This document shows, one piece after another, positions 27,201 to 36,949 of a stretch of 64,000 nucleotides of DNA. The stretch comes from Mytilus trossulus. Lineage: Eukaryota > Mollusca > Bivalvia > Mytilida > Mytilidae. The notes below the pieces were generated by a model. It saw nothing but the letters and a program-made list of their open reading frames with translations, was not told the DNA's origin and made no database searches. How positions within the stretch are numbered: the first letter of the stretch is position 1; each line of letters begins with the position of its first letter. The position numbers were made by a program, and so were the translations under genes. The stretch covers positions 26,203,578-26,267,577 of the forward strand of contig NC_086378.1 of NCBI RefSeq assembly GCF_036588685.1, read 5' to 3'.

Positions 27201-30200
27201 AAACAAGTACAGAAACACGTCTTATAGTAATACGAATTCACATACAGCAAAACAGTCACAATCGGGAATAAGTCACGTTTGGTAATTAAAAGATAAGACG
27301 ACATAATGACAAACCACAATCTACCATGTGGTAAAAATGTCCTTAGCTAGTTTGGTTAAAGAGACATCATATGGATCCACCAATTCGTGATGGTGTCCAT
27401 AAAATTTACGAAGTGTCAATTTTAATCTGTCCTCCTCATAACTTTGTTGGAGCAGTTTCTGCGTAAGGAGCACACTCCTGTATATGAAGTCCGTATAGTG
27501 TGAACAAGCACATGAATAACTTATGTCTCTTACACAAGGCTTCAACAATTAACATAAAAAGAAAAAAAATCAAATTAAACATTAACATTAACATAAAAAT
27601 AATAGCAGGAATTACAAAAATTCTAATACAGTAGGCTTCATTAATCAAATCCTTTTGAAATGTATGGTTTCCTGATATAAAATGTATGATTCCTTGTATA
27701 AGAGGGGTGAAAGATACTAGAGGAACAGTCAAACTCATAAAGAGAAAATAAACTGACAACGCCATGGCTAAAAAATATAAAAAAAAAGACAAACAGACAA
27801 ATAATAGAACACAAGACACAACACAGAAAACTAAAAACTAAGCAGCACGAACCCCCACCCCCCAAAAAAATAAGGGGTGATCTCAGGTGTTCCAGAAGGG
27901 AAATCAGATCCTGCTCCAAATGTGGCACCCGTCATGTTGAACAATATAGCAGTTTATGACTGGAGTATAATACAAAGACTTTCCTACATCGAGTTAACGC
28001 ATATGTTCAAAACACTGAATCAAAAGTTTGACCTCTTCTGCAAATCAGTCACCAGTGAAGAAAATTAACAAATCTAGCAATTTAACCACGATCTTTATTC
28101 TGTCTGCATGTTTGATAAAGTCTTTTCTTATGAAAAGAGATCCCATTCGAAGGCTTTCTTAAGCAAAAGAAAATAAAAGAAATTAAAAATGTTTACATGT
28201 TTTATTATGAATAGCTTTTTTTCTTACACGATATTCCTCAAAAGCGACAAATGTCCAAAATAACATGACACCGTAGACATTTTCAAAAGTTATCATTAAG
28301 AACAGATTTGTTTAAAATACATCCTTGCAAAAATAAGGTTTAAAATGCAAATATGACTCATTTATTATTCTTATAATTGCGAACCATATAATTATAATAC
28401 TTGCAGATATTCCAATGCAGTGTTCTTTGAAAACACATTATTTGGTAAATGTGTTAATGTATTTTCGCTTAGATCTCTGAAATTAAATATATAGTTATCG
28501 AACGTACCAGGATTATAATTTAGTACGCCAGACGCGCGTTTCGTCTACATACGACTCATCAGTGACGCTCATATCAAAATAGTTATAAAGCCAAAGTACA
28601 AAGTTGAAGAGCATTGAGGATCCAAAATTCCAAAAAGTTGTGCCAAATACGGCTAAGGTAATCTATTTCTGGGACAAGAAAATCCTCATTTTTTATGGCA
28701 TACGTGAATCGATTTATAAGAGAAAAATATGTCCATGTTACAAAATAGAAGAAAAATCAGAATGGAGATCTGATCTGTAGATGAACCAATGCTCCTATGG
28801 ATATGTGAGATTCTAAATGTATCAAGATAATTCAAGGTATACGGTGCATTCAGAAAATGGGATGTTTACGCTATCGACTCATAAGAATGTACCGTTTTGA
28901 ATTCGTGCGATTTTCTTGGTTTTCCTCAATTTGTGTACTTAGAAATACTTTTTGGCATATACACCTCGGTAGTCCTTAGACTTTCCCCACATTATCAATA
29001 GTATATTTTAATAGACTGATTTTGTATATGAATTGCTAAATTTTACAATGCGTCTGCGCTGATTTAAAGGAGCTACTCCGTGCAGCAAATTTGTCTGTAG
29101 ACAAATCGACTGCTGTTAAGATTGTTTTACAATAGTGATTTTAGGGCCCTTTATAGCTTCTTGTTCGGTATGAGCCAAGGCTTCGTGTTAGAGGCCGTAC
29201 TTTGACCTATAATTGTTTACTGTTTACATATTTCGACTTGGATGGAGAGTTGTCTCATTGGCACTCATACCACATCTTATTCTTATGTTTAAGTTCTTTA
29301 GAAGCCGATGTGTTTTCAGGTTCTTAAAAGTTGTATATTACTGCTCAAAAACTCTCGTTCTAGATCGTACCTGTTTTCTCAGTATATGTTTTTATGCACA
29401 GTAAAAAATGTTTTTTTCACATTTTATTTATCGTTTTTTAACATCTGTAAAATTATGTCGCCTTTATTAACTGAAAAAAAAACTTCAAAGCAAATCACAT
29501 TCCGTCACCAATCAAATGTCATACAAACACAAATGCAATTAACGTAGGTATAATATTTCTAAATACTAAGAAACTTAAATAGTGCGTAGATTTGTTGGCC
29601 AATGCTATTATGTACTTACAAAGAATATAATTGAACATAATCATCAAAAGTATCATTGTTTAACCAGCTTATACGATTGGCAAGGAGTGTACTGAAAACA
29701 TAAAATCAAACTAGTTTCATTCTTAAAATAATTTGTAATGTATGATAAAAACATCTTACACAAATACATCTATGTTGTTATTTTAAATCTAAACTAACTT
29801 GTTATAGTTATGCGTTTTTGGATACAGTATAAAACAAAAACCATCTCCAGATTTAATGTCACTCTCTTTTACCCGTGGAAATGGCCTCGGTAGTCGGTAA
29901 AAGTCGTCGAATTACTGTATCTCTAGCCTGTCAACAGTGAGGTTGTGCCATATGCGTTAGACTCAAATCCTAATTGACTAGGAATGTCAGTTTTTCTACC
30001 GAAAGTGTTAGTTCTCTCCGGGCACCCCGGCGTCGTCCACTCATATAAAATAGACCGCCACGAAAAAAGCGCAATAGTGTTGAAAGTAGGGTTTAAACCA
30101 ATCAATTAATTTTTATCCGTCGGAGTAAAGGTTAAAATGTATCTCTAGAGTTACGCCTATACCTACAACTATCTGCTGGGCTAATGTTACCAACATGAGA

Positions 30201-32397
30201 TTAAAAAACTCTACCGACACAATGGTAGTATAAGTGAAACGCATTTTTATATAGTATAGTATATAGCATAGTATATAAGTGCAACGTTGACTTAAAAAGT
30301 GAGTCCATTTATCAGTAAAATAAAGAATGTATTAAAATCAGATGCTCTTTCTTGGTCTTGAAGATTAGCTTCTGTCCTAGTTTCATAACAATTCATGAAG
30401 GTTAACAAATTTAACATATCCAAAAAGTGTAATCCAGGACTTTCTGTTAGAGATGAATGTAAAAAAAGTCCATCTGCCAGAAAATTACTGAAAAAAACAA
30501 AAATTTAAAAGCCTTACTTCAGATATTAGCTCTTAATCTTTAAAAATCTTCTGCCAAAATTTCATGAAACTCTTAGTTGGTTGTAAAAAAACTTCAAACC
30601 CAAATTGATTTACCTATTAACTGTAAAAAAAAAATAACTAAGTCCATTTACCAGTAAAATTACAGAAAATGAAATAAAAAATTTCAAAATTGCGTTCTGT
30701 TTAAATTTCAAAAGCTTGATAAAGTTATTGATGACTAAATACTTAAAACTCTGTCTAATCTCAAATACGGAAAATTGAAAATAAATATTTTCAAAATATC
30801 TTTTTGGATACTGTTTTTGGTCGTAAACAATATTGTGTCCAAGTTTCATCAAATTCCATGTAACTTTGACAAAGTGTCTACAACAAACTTTAACCCCGGA
30901 CTGAACCTAAATGTTGACGCCGCTTTCGCCGAAGCCGACGACGGAATATTGGATCGCTTTCGCAGGCTCGACAACCACCAAAGGTGAAAAAAAAAATCAT
31001 GTGCATGACGTGTTTACCGATAAATGAAAACGAGCTGCATGCATGTGATCCCTGCGAGACACGTACACCTTGATTCTATAGATAAAATATGGATGGTCAT
31101 TTACTCATAGCAAATTAGAAATGGGTACAAAGTTGAACACATTAGCTTGATCTTTGAATCAAGAATAAGGTTAAAAATCTGCCAAATAGATATGTTCCTC
31201 AAACATTCATTCTTTATGCAAAATAAAGGCAACAGTAGTATACCGCTGTTCAAAACTCATAAATCCATGGACAAAAAACAAAATCGGGGCAACAAACCAA
31301 AACCGAGGGAAACGCATTAAATATAAGAGGAGAACAACGACACAACACCGAAACGCAACAGCACACAGAAACGGACCAAGCAACAGGCAATACACCACGA
31401 GAATAACAAATATAACATCAAAACCAAATACATGAATATGGGATAGACAAGTACCGTGCCACGTCTTATCTCAAAAATAAGAGAAAACAGAAACGACTCA
31501 ACGTTAAAATGCAACACATACACAGAAACGAACAATATTATAACAATGGCCATCTTCCTGACTTGGTACAGGACACTTTTAAAGGGGAATAAAAGTGGTG
31601 GGTTGAACCTGGTTTTAAGGCATGCCAAACCTTGCACTTTAATGGCACAGTTAAATATAACATTGAAATGAAAACAAAATATTACAGGACTACAATACAA
31701 ATAAAAAGCAGAACATATTAGACAAAGAAAAGCATGATTAATAGATAACAAAAAGCATCAGGTTTAAAATTCAATACGCCAAAAACGTGTCTAGTCCACA
31801 CGAGACTCACCAGTGACGAAAAAAATACAAAATTGTACAGCACTGAAGATCAAAAGTTGAAAAGGTTTTGCCAAATACGGCATTGTTTGTATGCCCAGGA
31901 TAAGAACATTCATATTATATAAAACAATTCACACTATTGCAAACAGTAAATTTTAACAAATGAATATGAAAGAGATATATATTTCAAAATATATTTGACG
32001 CATTACTGAGACTAAATACCACTTATGTTTGATCATAGAACTGTGAATTTATTAATATTAGGTCAGCACGTTAAATGTTTAAGGCGAACAGGCTATAAGG
32101 AAAATGTAGAAACAGTTAAATATAAATGGACAGCAGCATGCTGTTTTACCCGACACACTTGTATAATTATGTTACCCCCTAAATATTTAATTATCATAGA
32201 ATTTTAAAACAGTAAACATACAGTTCAAACGTATCTTTATGGAAATTGGTCGGAACCTCAGATAACCATGCACTTTCACAATCGTAACTTTTTCCACGAC
32301 CACCATCACTGCATTCGCAATCAGAATGTACACAAGCATCAACATGTCTCCAAATTATCCATACACTAAGTATCCATGCAAACAACATGTTGCAATT
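14490..32397 (-). CDS. LRR transmembrane receptor-like gene, paralog 1 (complete)
   Basis: Predicted 572-residue type I membrane protein, probably a cell-surface recognition or adhesion receptor; the ligand is unknown. Exons on the minus strand: 32388-32222, 29691-29620, 28476-28405, 25411-25340, 24022-23951, 23180-23109, 22459-22388, 21957-21880, 18842-18694, 17741-17409, 17295-17083, 15221-15106, 14720-14490 (TGA). Start Met is at 32388, nine bases after a TTTCAG acceptor, so a 5' UTR exon lies further upstream. All junctions keep frame and the total is 1719 nt, exactly 573 codons. Order: signal peptide, LRRNT, seven LRRs, LRRCT, Ser/Thr-rich stalk, membrane helix, short tail. The tail has no TIR, death or kinase domain that I can recognise. 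The layout resembles lamprey VLRs and other LRR receptors, but this is architectural similarity only. Introns carry many repeats. Confidence 0.9.
14828..15005 (+). repeat. Dispersed repeat R2
   Basis: GATGTGGTATGAGTGCCAAT, GAGACAACTCTCCATCC, CATTATAGGTCAATGTATGG, AGAGCCTTGGCTCA and CAAGCTATAACGGGCCCC. It lies in the last intron of the right LRR gene and begins just upstream of the tail exon. Confidence 0.8.
15400..16255 (+). pseudogene. Decayed LINE (non-LTR) reverse transcriptase
   Basis: Fragments of a LINE RT on the plus strand, within an LRR intron. HYKLWQRLVRCGITGRLLN lies near 15,420, QGESLSPLLYSLYVNDMERE at 15,570, and the catalytic LMYADDMVLFSES at about 15,690. After frame breaks, FDTYVASILNYCAEIWGF lies near 16,040. 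Stops and frameshifts interrupt it, so it is not functional. Clade not determined. Confidence 0.8.
16264..16374. repeat. Fold-back repeat with 20-bp perfect arms
   Basis: Left arm GAAATAATTCCTTCGTGTCA (16264-16283) is exactly complementary to 16355-16374, with about 71 bp between. It abuts the end of the LINE remnant. A related TGCTCATTGTAACAC block lies near 16,660. Confidence 0.8.
17083..17741 (-). CDS. Duplicated Ser/Thr-rich stalk exons of LRR paralog 1
   Basis: Exons 17741-17409 (333 bp) and 17295-17083 (213 bp) encode Thr/Ser/Gln/Glu-rich sequence, as in an extended O-glycosylated stalk between LRRCT and membrane. Both contain YSVNSTEKQ, SET-TMYT and a final Q/E-G before the donor, so one arose from the other by exon duplication. 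Both start with two bases and end with one, so either can be skipped in frame. Confidence 0.88.
17940..18070 (+). repeat. R5-type tail fragment
   Basis: CCATCCGGGGCACATGCAAT and TTGTTGCTCAGTC, with TATGTCGTGTTTGTGTACTG, resemble the R5 tail at 21,290. A second fragment at 18,440-18,570 carries GTTGCTTATTCTTTAG and GACTGCCCTGTGGTATC. Confidence 0.5.
18694..18842 (-). CDS. LRRCT exon of LRR paralog 1
   Basis: 149-bp exon encoding a C-flanking cap: CFNCKC, then VWNWIKK, SFSCVDGS and IEVICE. The CxC, C, C spacing fits LRRCT. Acceptor is TTGTAG, donor GTAAAC. Its first base completes the Leu codon begun in the exon at 21957-21880. Confidence 0.88.
18890..19330 (+). repeat. Dispersed repeat R2 (long copy)
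   Basis: GAAGATGTGGTATGATTGCC, TATAGGTCACCGTACGGCC, TGAGCAAAGCCCACACCGC, AGTCAGCTATAAAAGGACCC, CCCTAACCTGGAACAGTGG and CATCAGATAGAC. The most complete copy in the window. It starts about 50 bp upstream (in gene orientation) of the LRRCT exon. Confidence 0.85.
20330..20715 (-). pseudogene. Penelope-like RT fragment
   Basis: Minus-strand frame with FIIENIFTTLGGHIFQQLIG and IPMEFNCAPPVVNLFIYSY, a block that should follow the DFLIDNIF segment of the 3643 copy. Further on, HLHLETDNKDPFKAKFM is visible before a stop. Fragmentary and frame-broken. Confidence 0.65.
20838..20895 (-). repeat. Dispersed repeat R2 end (reverse)
   Basis: GGAGAGTTGTCTCATTGGCA then CACCACATCTTCCTATATC, the terminal block of R2 in reverse. 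Confidence 0.7.
20960..21140 (+). repeat. Diverged R4 copy
   Basis: AACAGTGACATAACGCTGTT, then GGAAAACAACAGAAAAACAG and GAAACACTA parallel the start of the R4 unit at 25,681. Confidence 0.45.
21290..21490 (+). repeat. R5 tail repeat
   Basis: ATGACGGGTGCCACATGGGG, CTTCCGGAGCACCTGAGATC, TTATGTTGCTTATTC and TGTGTCATGTGTACTATTG. The reverse copy at 27,690-27,950 matches closely. Confidence 0.7.
21880..29691 (-). CDS. LRR exon array of paralog 1 (seven exons)
   Basis: Six 72-bp exons (29691-29620, 28476-28405, 25411-25340, 24022-23951, 23180-23109, 22459-22388) and a final 78-bp exon (21957-21880) each encode one repeat. Typical lines are DLSENTLTHLPNNVFSKNTA and NIYDNTLIELPQDVFSNNLA. The pattern N-x-L/I-x-x-L-P-x-x-V/L-F is clear. 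Every exon starts with one base and ends with two, so all internal exons are interchangeable in frame. The exon ending at 28405 has a GC donor. The last exon needs the ACAG acceptor at 21,958; the nearer TTTTCAG would break the frame. Confidence 0.9.
22235..22330 (+). repeat. Dispersed repeat R3
   Basis: ATGACAGTTGTTATCCATTC, TTTGAGCTTTTGATTTTGG and GGAATTTCCGTTTTTAATAT match R3. It lies about 60 bp downstream, in gene orientation, of the LRR exon at 22459-22388. Confidence 0.6.
22625..22960 (+). repeat. Dispersed repeat R2 (diverged)
   Basis: ATTATAGACTACCGTACGAC, ACAATGAGATGAAAGCTC, TGTATTGTCGGCTATGGG, CTAATGGCTTAATTTATACC and TTGACTTGGAGTAGTGG follow the R2 order. Confidence 0.65.
25681..26406 (+). 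repeat. R4 composite repeat, copy A
   Basis: Nearly identical to 31,221-31,979, same orientation, about 5.5 kb apart. Begins AAATAAAGGCAACAGTAGTA, passes AAGTACCGTGCCACGTCTTA and GGTGGGTTGAACCTGGTTTT, and ends with an R1-type segment (CGCCAAAAACGCGTCTAGTC). Copy A lacks a short segment present in copy B (31,496-31,530), bounded by CAGAAACGA on both sides. Confidence 0.93.
26247..26700 (+). repeat. Tandem duplication of about 245 bp
   Basis: AGCACTGAAGATCAAAAGTT, AAAAGGTTTTGC, AATACGGCATTGT, AACAGTAAATTTTAACAAAT and GAAAACTAAACCCGAATACA occur in the same order from about 26,265 and again from about 26,508. The first unit overlaps the end of R4 copy A. Confidence 0.8.
27321..27548 (-). pseudogene. 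Penelope-like RT C-terminal fragment
   Basis: Minus-strand frame with CSHYTDFIYRSVLLTQKLLQ and LRKFYGHHHELVDPYDVSLT. The first block parallels YVDFVDRGIQLSQKLLRQGY of the 3643 copy; the FYG-HHELV block marks the C-terminal region. Truncated at both ends. Confidence 0.65.
27690..27950 (-). repeat. R5 tail repeat (reverse)
   Basis: Reverse complement of the 21,290 repeat: GGTGATCTCAGGTGTTCCAG, TGTGGCACCCGTCATGTTG, and GAAAGATACTAGAGGAACAG at the other end. Confidence 0.65.
28512..28690 (+). repeat. Dispersed repeat R1
   Basis: TTTAGTACGCCAGACGCGCG, ACTCATCAGTGACGCTCATA, AAAGTTGAAGAGCATTGAGG and TACGGCTAAGGTAATCTATT. It begins about 35 bp upstream, in gene orientation, of the LRR exon 28476-28405. 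Confidence 0.85.
29140..29282 (-). repeat. Dispersed repeat R2 (reverse)
   Basis: GGGCCCTTTATAGCTTCTTG, TGAGCCAAGGCTTCGTGTTA, TTTGACCTATAATTG and GGAGAGTTGTCTCATTGGCA, the reverse of the 14,830 copy. Confidence 0.8.
30295..30690. repeat. Diverged tandem units of about 165-170 bp
   Basis: Related blocks GAGTCCATTTATCAGTAAAAT (30,302), AGTCCATCTGCCAGAAAATT (30,470) and AGTCCATTTACCAGTAAAAT (30,641), each followed by a spacer ending with a TTTCAT-type segment. Not coding. Confidence 0.5.
31221..31979 (+). repeat. R4 composite repeat, copy B
   Basis: Near-identical direct copy of 25,681-26,406, including the R1-type segment at its 3' end. It lies in the first intron of the LRR gene (between exons 32388-32222 and 29691-29620). 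Together the copies bracket the first two LRR exons. Confidence 0.93.
32222..32397 (-). CDS. Signal peptide and LRRNT exon of LRR paralog 1
   Basis: Met at 32388 is followed by a hydrophobic stretch (FAWILSVWIIW) and HVDA, a plausible signal peptide cut just before the first Cys. Cysteines then follow C-x4-C-x-C-x10-C. WLSEVPTNFHKDTFE leads into the first LRR, as usual for LRRNT. Donor GTATGT. The paralogous exon at 7943-7777 has the same cysteines, donor and upstream acceptor. Confidence 0.9.
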
Positions 32398-34299
32398 CTG
32401 AAATCAGAAATGAATTTTGGGAATGTTGGTAAGAAAATTATTCATACAATGAGTTTGACGTAAACAGTTTTCAGGGGCTGATTATGTTGTTTAGATTCGG
32501 TGGCATTTTAATTCAGTCTATATCCTCACGCAAAATGAGGAAAAATAAAGACAAGAATACCTGAAATATACTGAGTTAACAATCTTGTAAACTTGAATTA
32601 CATATTTTTTAAATTTTTTAATGTGATGGCTTATGTATGTATTCATTATTTCAATGTGATGTTTAACGTATACATTAATTAAACTAACTAAGGCGTAAGT
32701 AGTGTATGTATTGTTCCAGTCTCGTTAATCGATAAACACTAGGCAATACAAGTCACAAACAAAAACTGAGGGAATTATATGGATTCCAAAAGTAGCGAAT
32801 TCAAGTTGAAAAAAACCAACACCAAACTCAAAGGAAAATTCAAAACGGAAAGTCCCTTATCAAATGGCAAAATCAAAAGCTAAAACAGGTCAAACGATTG
32901 GAAAATAGATGTCATATTCCTGTCACAGGCATTACTTTATGTACAAAATAGTGGATTAACGTTTCTGGCTAGTTAACAGATTAAGCATAGATAAGTAACA
33001 TTTAAAGAAGGACAAATGCTATGTTAAATGAAGTTTTCGTGGAGACAGCCAATAAGCGTTAAAATACTTACAGCATATATCATAAAAAAATCAACAGTGA
33101 CCACTGTAGACAAGAATGATCACAGAATAAAACCATTCAGGTACTGTAGTTGCATCTTTATCATATCTTGACAACTTTACACGAATGAAAATGCTGGACT
33201 AACGAAACTATTTTTTAGTTATTGATTGTGTATCAACTCATAAAAGTATAATTTGACATTATATCAATGAAAATCCTGGACTGGCGAAAATATCATTATC
33301 CATTGATTATGTATCATACCCAACTAGTTGAGTGTCATATCCCATAAAGTTTGATTTTTCAAGTACTCACCAGCACACAGCTATATTCTATATCACTAGA
33401 AAGAAAATTATTGAAAAATGACACTCGCCTTGGTGACCATCGGTTTTTGATATGTTTGTTGTAAAGTGATAAGGCATCGGTCAACAACAAAAAGAAGTTG
33501 TCATTAAAAGAATTTAAAGAAAATCTCGTTGAACTAAGATAAAATAACAATGAACATAGTATTTGTAATTTTCTTGTGGGAAGAAAAAAATGGGAAAACA
33601 TTTAAATGGCAACCGTCAATAACATACATAAAAAGTAAAAAAAAACGAAAACAAAAAAACAAGATTTAACCTTCGTGCATACAAACCGCTTGATCTTAAC
33701 CGTGAAATTTATCTCCACGACTTCTGTTATGAATTCAACAATTGTGTGTTCTGACCTTCTAGCAAATCAAGACTACATGAACAACCATCCTGACATCAAA
33801 TATAGATCAAATAAATGACCTAAAATGGTGATTGTTTGAACAATTTGTTTTAAACTATAAAAAACGGTGTCTTCGCGTTAAATACTTAAGACAAAATGTT
33901 ATAAGTTGCCAAATTAAGCTAAGGTAATATATTTCTGAGGAAGGAAAGCCTTAGTATTTCAAAAATTCAAAAGTTTTGTAAACAGTCAATTTATAAATAT
34001 GAGCATGTCAATGATAATTCATGTCAGCACAAAAGTAGATCTACTACATTATTAATCTATCAGAGATTATTGCTACCATCCCTTACTACTATCAAAGAAC
34101 TTGTTATTAACTTTTGTAATTAAGCTTATGAAAAACAAAGCACGAACTAGTTTTTGATTTGTTAAAAATACTTTAGAAATTTTAGAAAAAAAATATGTTT
34201 TTGATGGTCCTTTTAATGATTCTGTGACATTTGTTTGTATCTGTTATAAGTCAGGAACCTGATGTTGAGCAGTTGTCGTTTGTTGATGTGGTTCATAAG

Positions 34300-34455
34300 T
34301 TTCACGTTTTTTATAGATCACAGCGGTACCGTTGGTTTCCCCCGTTCGAAGGGTTTTACTCTAGTCATATACGGGACCCTTTATAGCTTACTGTTCGTCG
34401 TGAGCCAAGGCTCCGTGCTGAAGTCGGTATTTTTACCTATAATGAGTTGTCTTCC
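34300..34455 (-). repeat. Dispersed repeat R2 (reverse)
   Basis: CCCCGTTCGAAGGGTTTTAC, GGGACCCTTTATAGCTTACT, GTGAGCCAAGGCTCCGTGCT and ACCTATAATGAGTTGTC, the reverse of the 14,830 copy. Confidence 0.75.
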
Positions 34456-35677
34456 ATGTCAACAGTAATGCTCGAATATTGTGTATGGAGAGGTCATAGG
34501 ACCCTGATTTGAAGATCAAAATTACAATTATCATTCGCCGCGATATAGCCTTAATGTGCTAATGCGGCGTAAAGCAACCTACAACGATGACCATTCCTAT
34601 TAATAGCATTTTAAATAGGCCAAATACTAGTAAACTACTCAAAGGGAATATTTAGTTTGTTTTCCTTGTAATTCCTATGTATGGTAATACTTTCAATATC
34701 GGGTTAGCAACTAAATTTTATACTAAATTCAGTACTGGTATCTATGATGAGTGTATATACCACAACGTTCTACATCGAATGAAATTGTGAAACTTCAAAG
34801 CTTGTGGATAAATAATGCCATATTAGGTTACATTGAGTACGATTATAGATGACGAATTTCATTTTACGGCAATTGATTACATTTGCCATATAGATAGGTG
34901 GAATTAACAGAAATTCCTAAAAAATAAGCAGTTTAAACAGCTCTTCCGTAAGAAGTGCTTTTGTAGATTATTTTTCTGTACCACGTGACAGTAAAATTCC
35001 GTTCGTTTGATGTCTTTGAGCTTTTGATTTTGCCATTTGATAAAAGGACTTTTCTGCTTGAATTTCCTTTGGAGTTTGTTACTTTCGTTATATGGTAAAA
35101 AAAAAATGAATCTAAACAAAATAGCCAAATTCATATCAAGTCAACTTAGCCTGAGGGAGTGTAAACCTAAGTATCTTAATAATCTTAATTTATTATTAGG
35201 AAATTACATGTTATAAATCTTGTCAATACCGAAGATCTGACCATTCAATATTTTGCTACTCCGGGGTCTTAACAGTCAAACAACAGCGACCCAGTGCTAT
35301 AAAATGAAGATTTTTTTTAAATAGATTTAGTGCATCCGATTCGCTTATTTCATTGTGTTTTGCCATAATAGAATATTTTGGTTTTTTGCCCGCATCAACA
35401 TAATAGCATTTTGTAATTGCCTCCTAAGAATTATTATAAAATTGAGAGTGGAACTAGGGAATGTGGCATGATTTGCTTTCATTTCTTTTATGTTAAAAAA
35501 ATCTAATCGTAAATAGCGTTGTAATGTTAATGTTGACATATCTTTTTATAAGTAACAACACTTGTTACATATGGTTATCCGTTATAACTGTTTTATTGGT
35601 TTTTGACAATCAAATCAATGGAACCCATATCTGACCCCTCTGACTTTTTATCAGGACCTAAGTTACAGTCCAGTAAA

Positions 35678-35800
35678 TAAACTCATCATAGAAACCAGGA
35701 CTAAATTTAGTATATACGCCAGACGCGCGTTTTGTCTACAAAAGACTCATCAGTGACGCTTGAATCCCAAAAAGTTTAAAATGCCAAATAAGGTACGAAG
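35678..35800 (+). repeat. Dispersed repeat R1
   Basis: ACTCATCATAGAAACCAGG, TATACGCCAGACGCGCGTTT and GACTCATCAGTGACGCTTGA, then CCAAATAAGGTACGAAG. Confidence 0.8.
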
Positions 35801-36189
35801 TAAGTGCCTTCTTCAGAATATGTCGACATTGGTTATTCACTCCCTTTACCTGTTCTTAATTAGAAAAGCAAAATACAATTTTCAAAAGGGCATCACGCGG
35901 TCAGAATCAGTTTTTTATTACCTGTTGGAAACAAATTTAAAACACTTACTAAAGACCATCACAGTATCTGATATGTATGCTTTCGATTGGTTACATAGTA
36001 CTTCTAAGGGATATCCAATTGGACCCTCTTTTCATCCCCTGTAGCCATGTTTCAATTCTCACTTGGACCAAACTAACATACTGGGTAAAAACCTTCTGCG
36101 GAATATTTCAGCATGGTTTGTTTTCATCTACTTGATATTTTCTTGAACATGTATTTTGTCTAAAAAGACTTTGAACTCGTCTGTTCTTA

Positions 36190-36390
36190 TTCAAAATACA
36201 AATTTCGATGATCCCCCTCATGTTTTATTGGGGTTTCTGTTGCTTAGTCTAAAGTTCTCTTTGTTGTGTCTTGTGTACTATTATTTGTCTGTTTGTCTTT
36301 ATATTTTGTAGACATGGACTTGTCAGTTTAATTTTGATCAACAAGTTTGACTGTCCCTCTGGTATCTTTCACCCCTCTTTCAATGTAAAC
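36190..36390 (+). repeat. R5 tail repeat
   Basis: GATCCCCCTCATGTTTTATT, GTTGTGTCTTGTGTACTATT, and GACTGTCCCTCTGGTATCTT with CACCCCTCTTTCAATG. Confidence 0.6.
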
Positions 36391-36697
36391 TCACTTCATT
36401 TGATAGTCATTTTGTATTTTCAGTTAGCACCAAAGTAATAATACATGTTAAGGACATTATCAGGAACATACATACTTATATAACTCTATAGAACCAAATG
36501 ATGGAAAGTCATCACATCTCGCTAAATATTATGAATAATCAATGTATCAAGTTCTGAAAAAACTTAGTACCTTGAAGCTCATTATCTTAATACTGAATTC
36601 CATCTATCTGTGATGGGTTCTGAACAATTTTGTCATGATTAAGGTAGATGTAGTAAGAGCAGAAATCTTTTTCAAAAAACTAATAGCAAAAGATTTG

Positions 36698-36915
36698 AAA
36701 ATGTTATACACCCTAGATCTTGATATCCGCTGCCTTATCTCAAATGTTATACACCCTAGATCTTGATATACGAGCCTTATCTCAAATGTTATACACCCTA
36801 GATCTTGATAGCGCTGCCTTTTCTCAAATGTTATACACCCTAGATCTTGATATCCGCTGCCTTATCTCAAATTTTATACACCCTAGATCTTGATATCTGC
36901 TACCTTATCTCAAAT
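36698..36915 (+). repeat. Minisatellite, five units of about 43 bp
   Basis: Five consecutive copies of AAATGTTATACACCCTAGAT followed by CTTGATATCCGCTGCCTTAT, with small differences (the third lacks two bases; the fifth reads AAATTTTATA). Confidence 0.95.
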
Positions 36916-36949
36916 GAAAGAAATACAGTTGTTTGAAATACACCATTGG

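Noticed and set aside
27436-27928. Minus-strand hydrophobic open frames resembling a membrane protein
   Set aside because: They are translations of the R5 tail repeat. The T-rich sequence gives a false membrane-like composition.
29900-30105. Possible tRNA-derived SINE (reverse GATTTGAGTCT as a box B)
   Set aside because: Box A was not convincing and no second copy was seen in the window.
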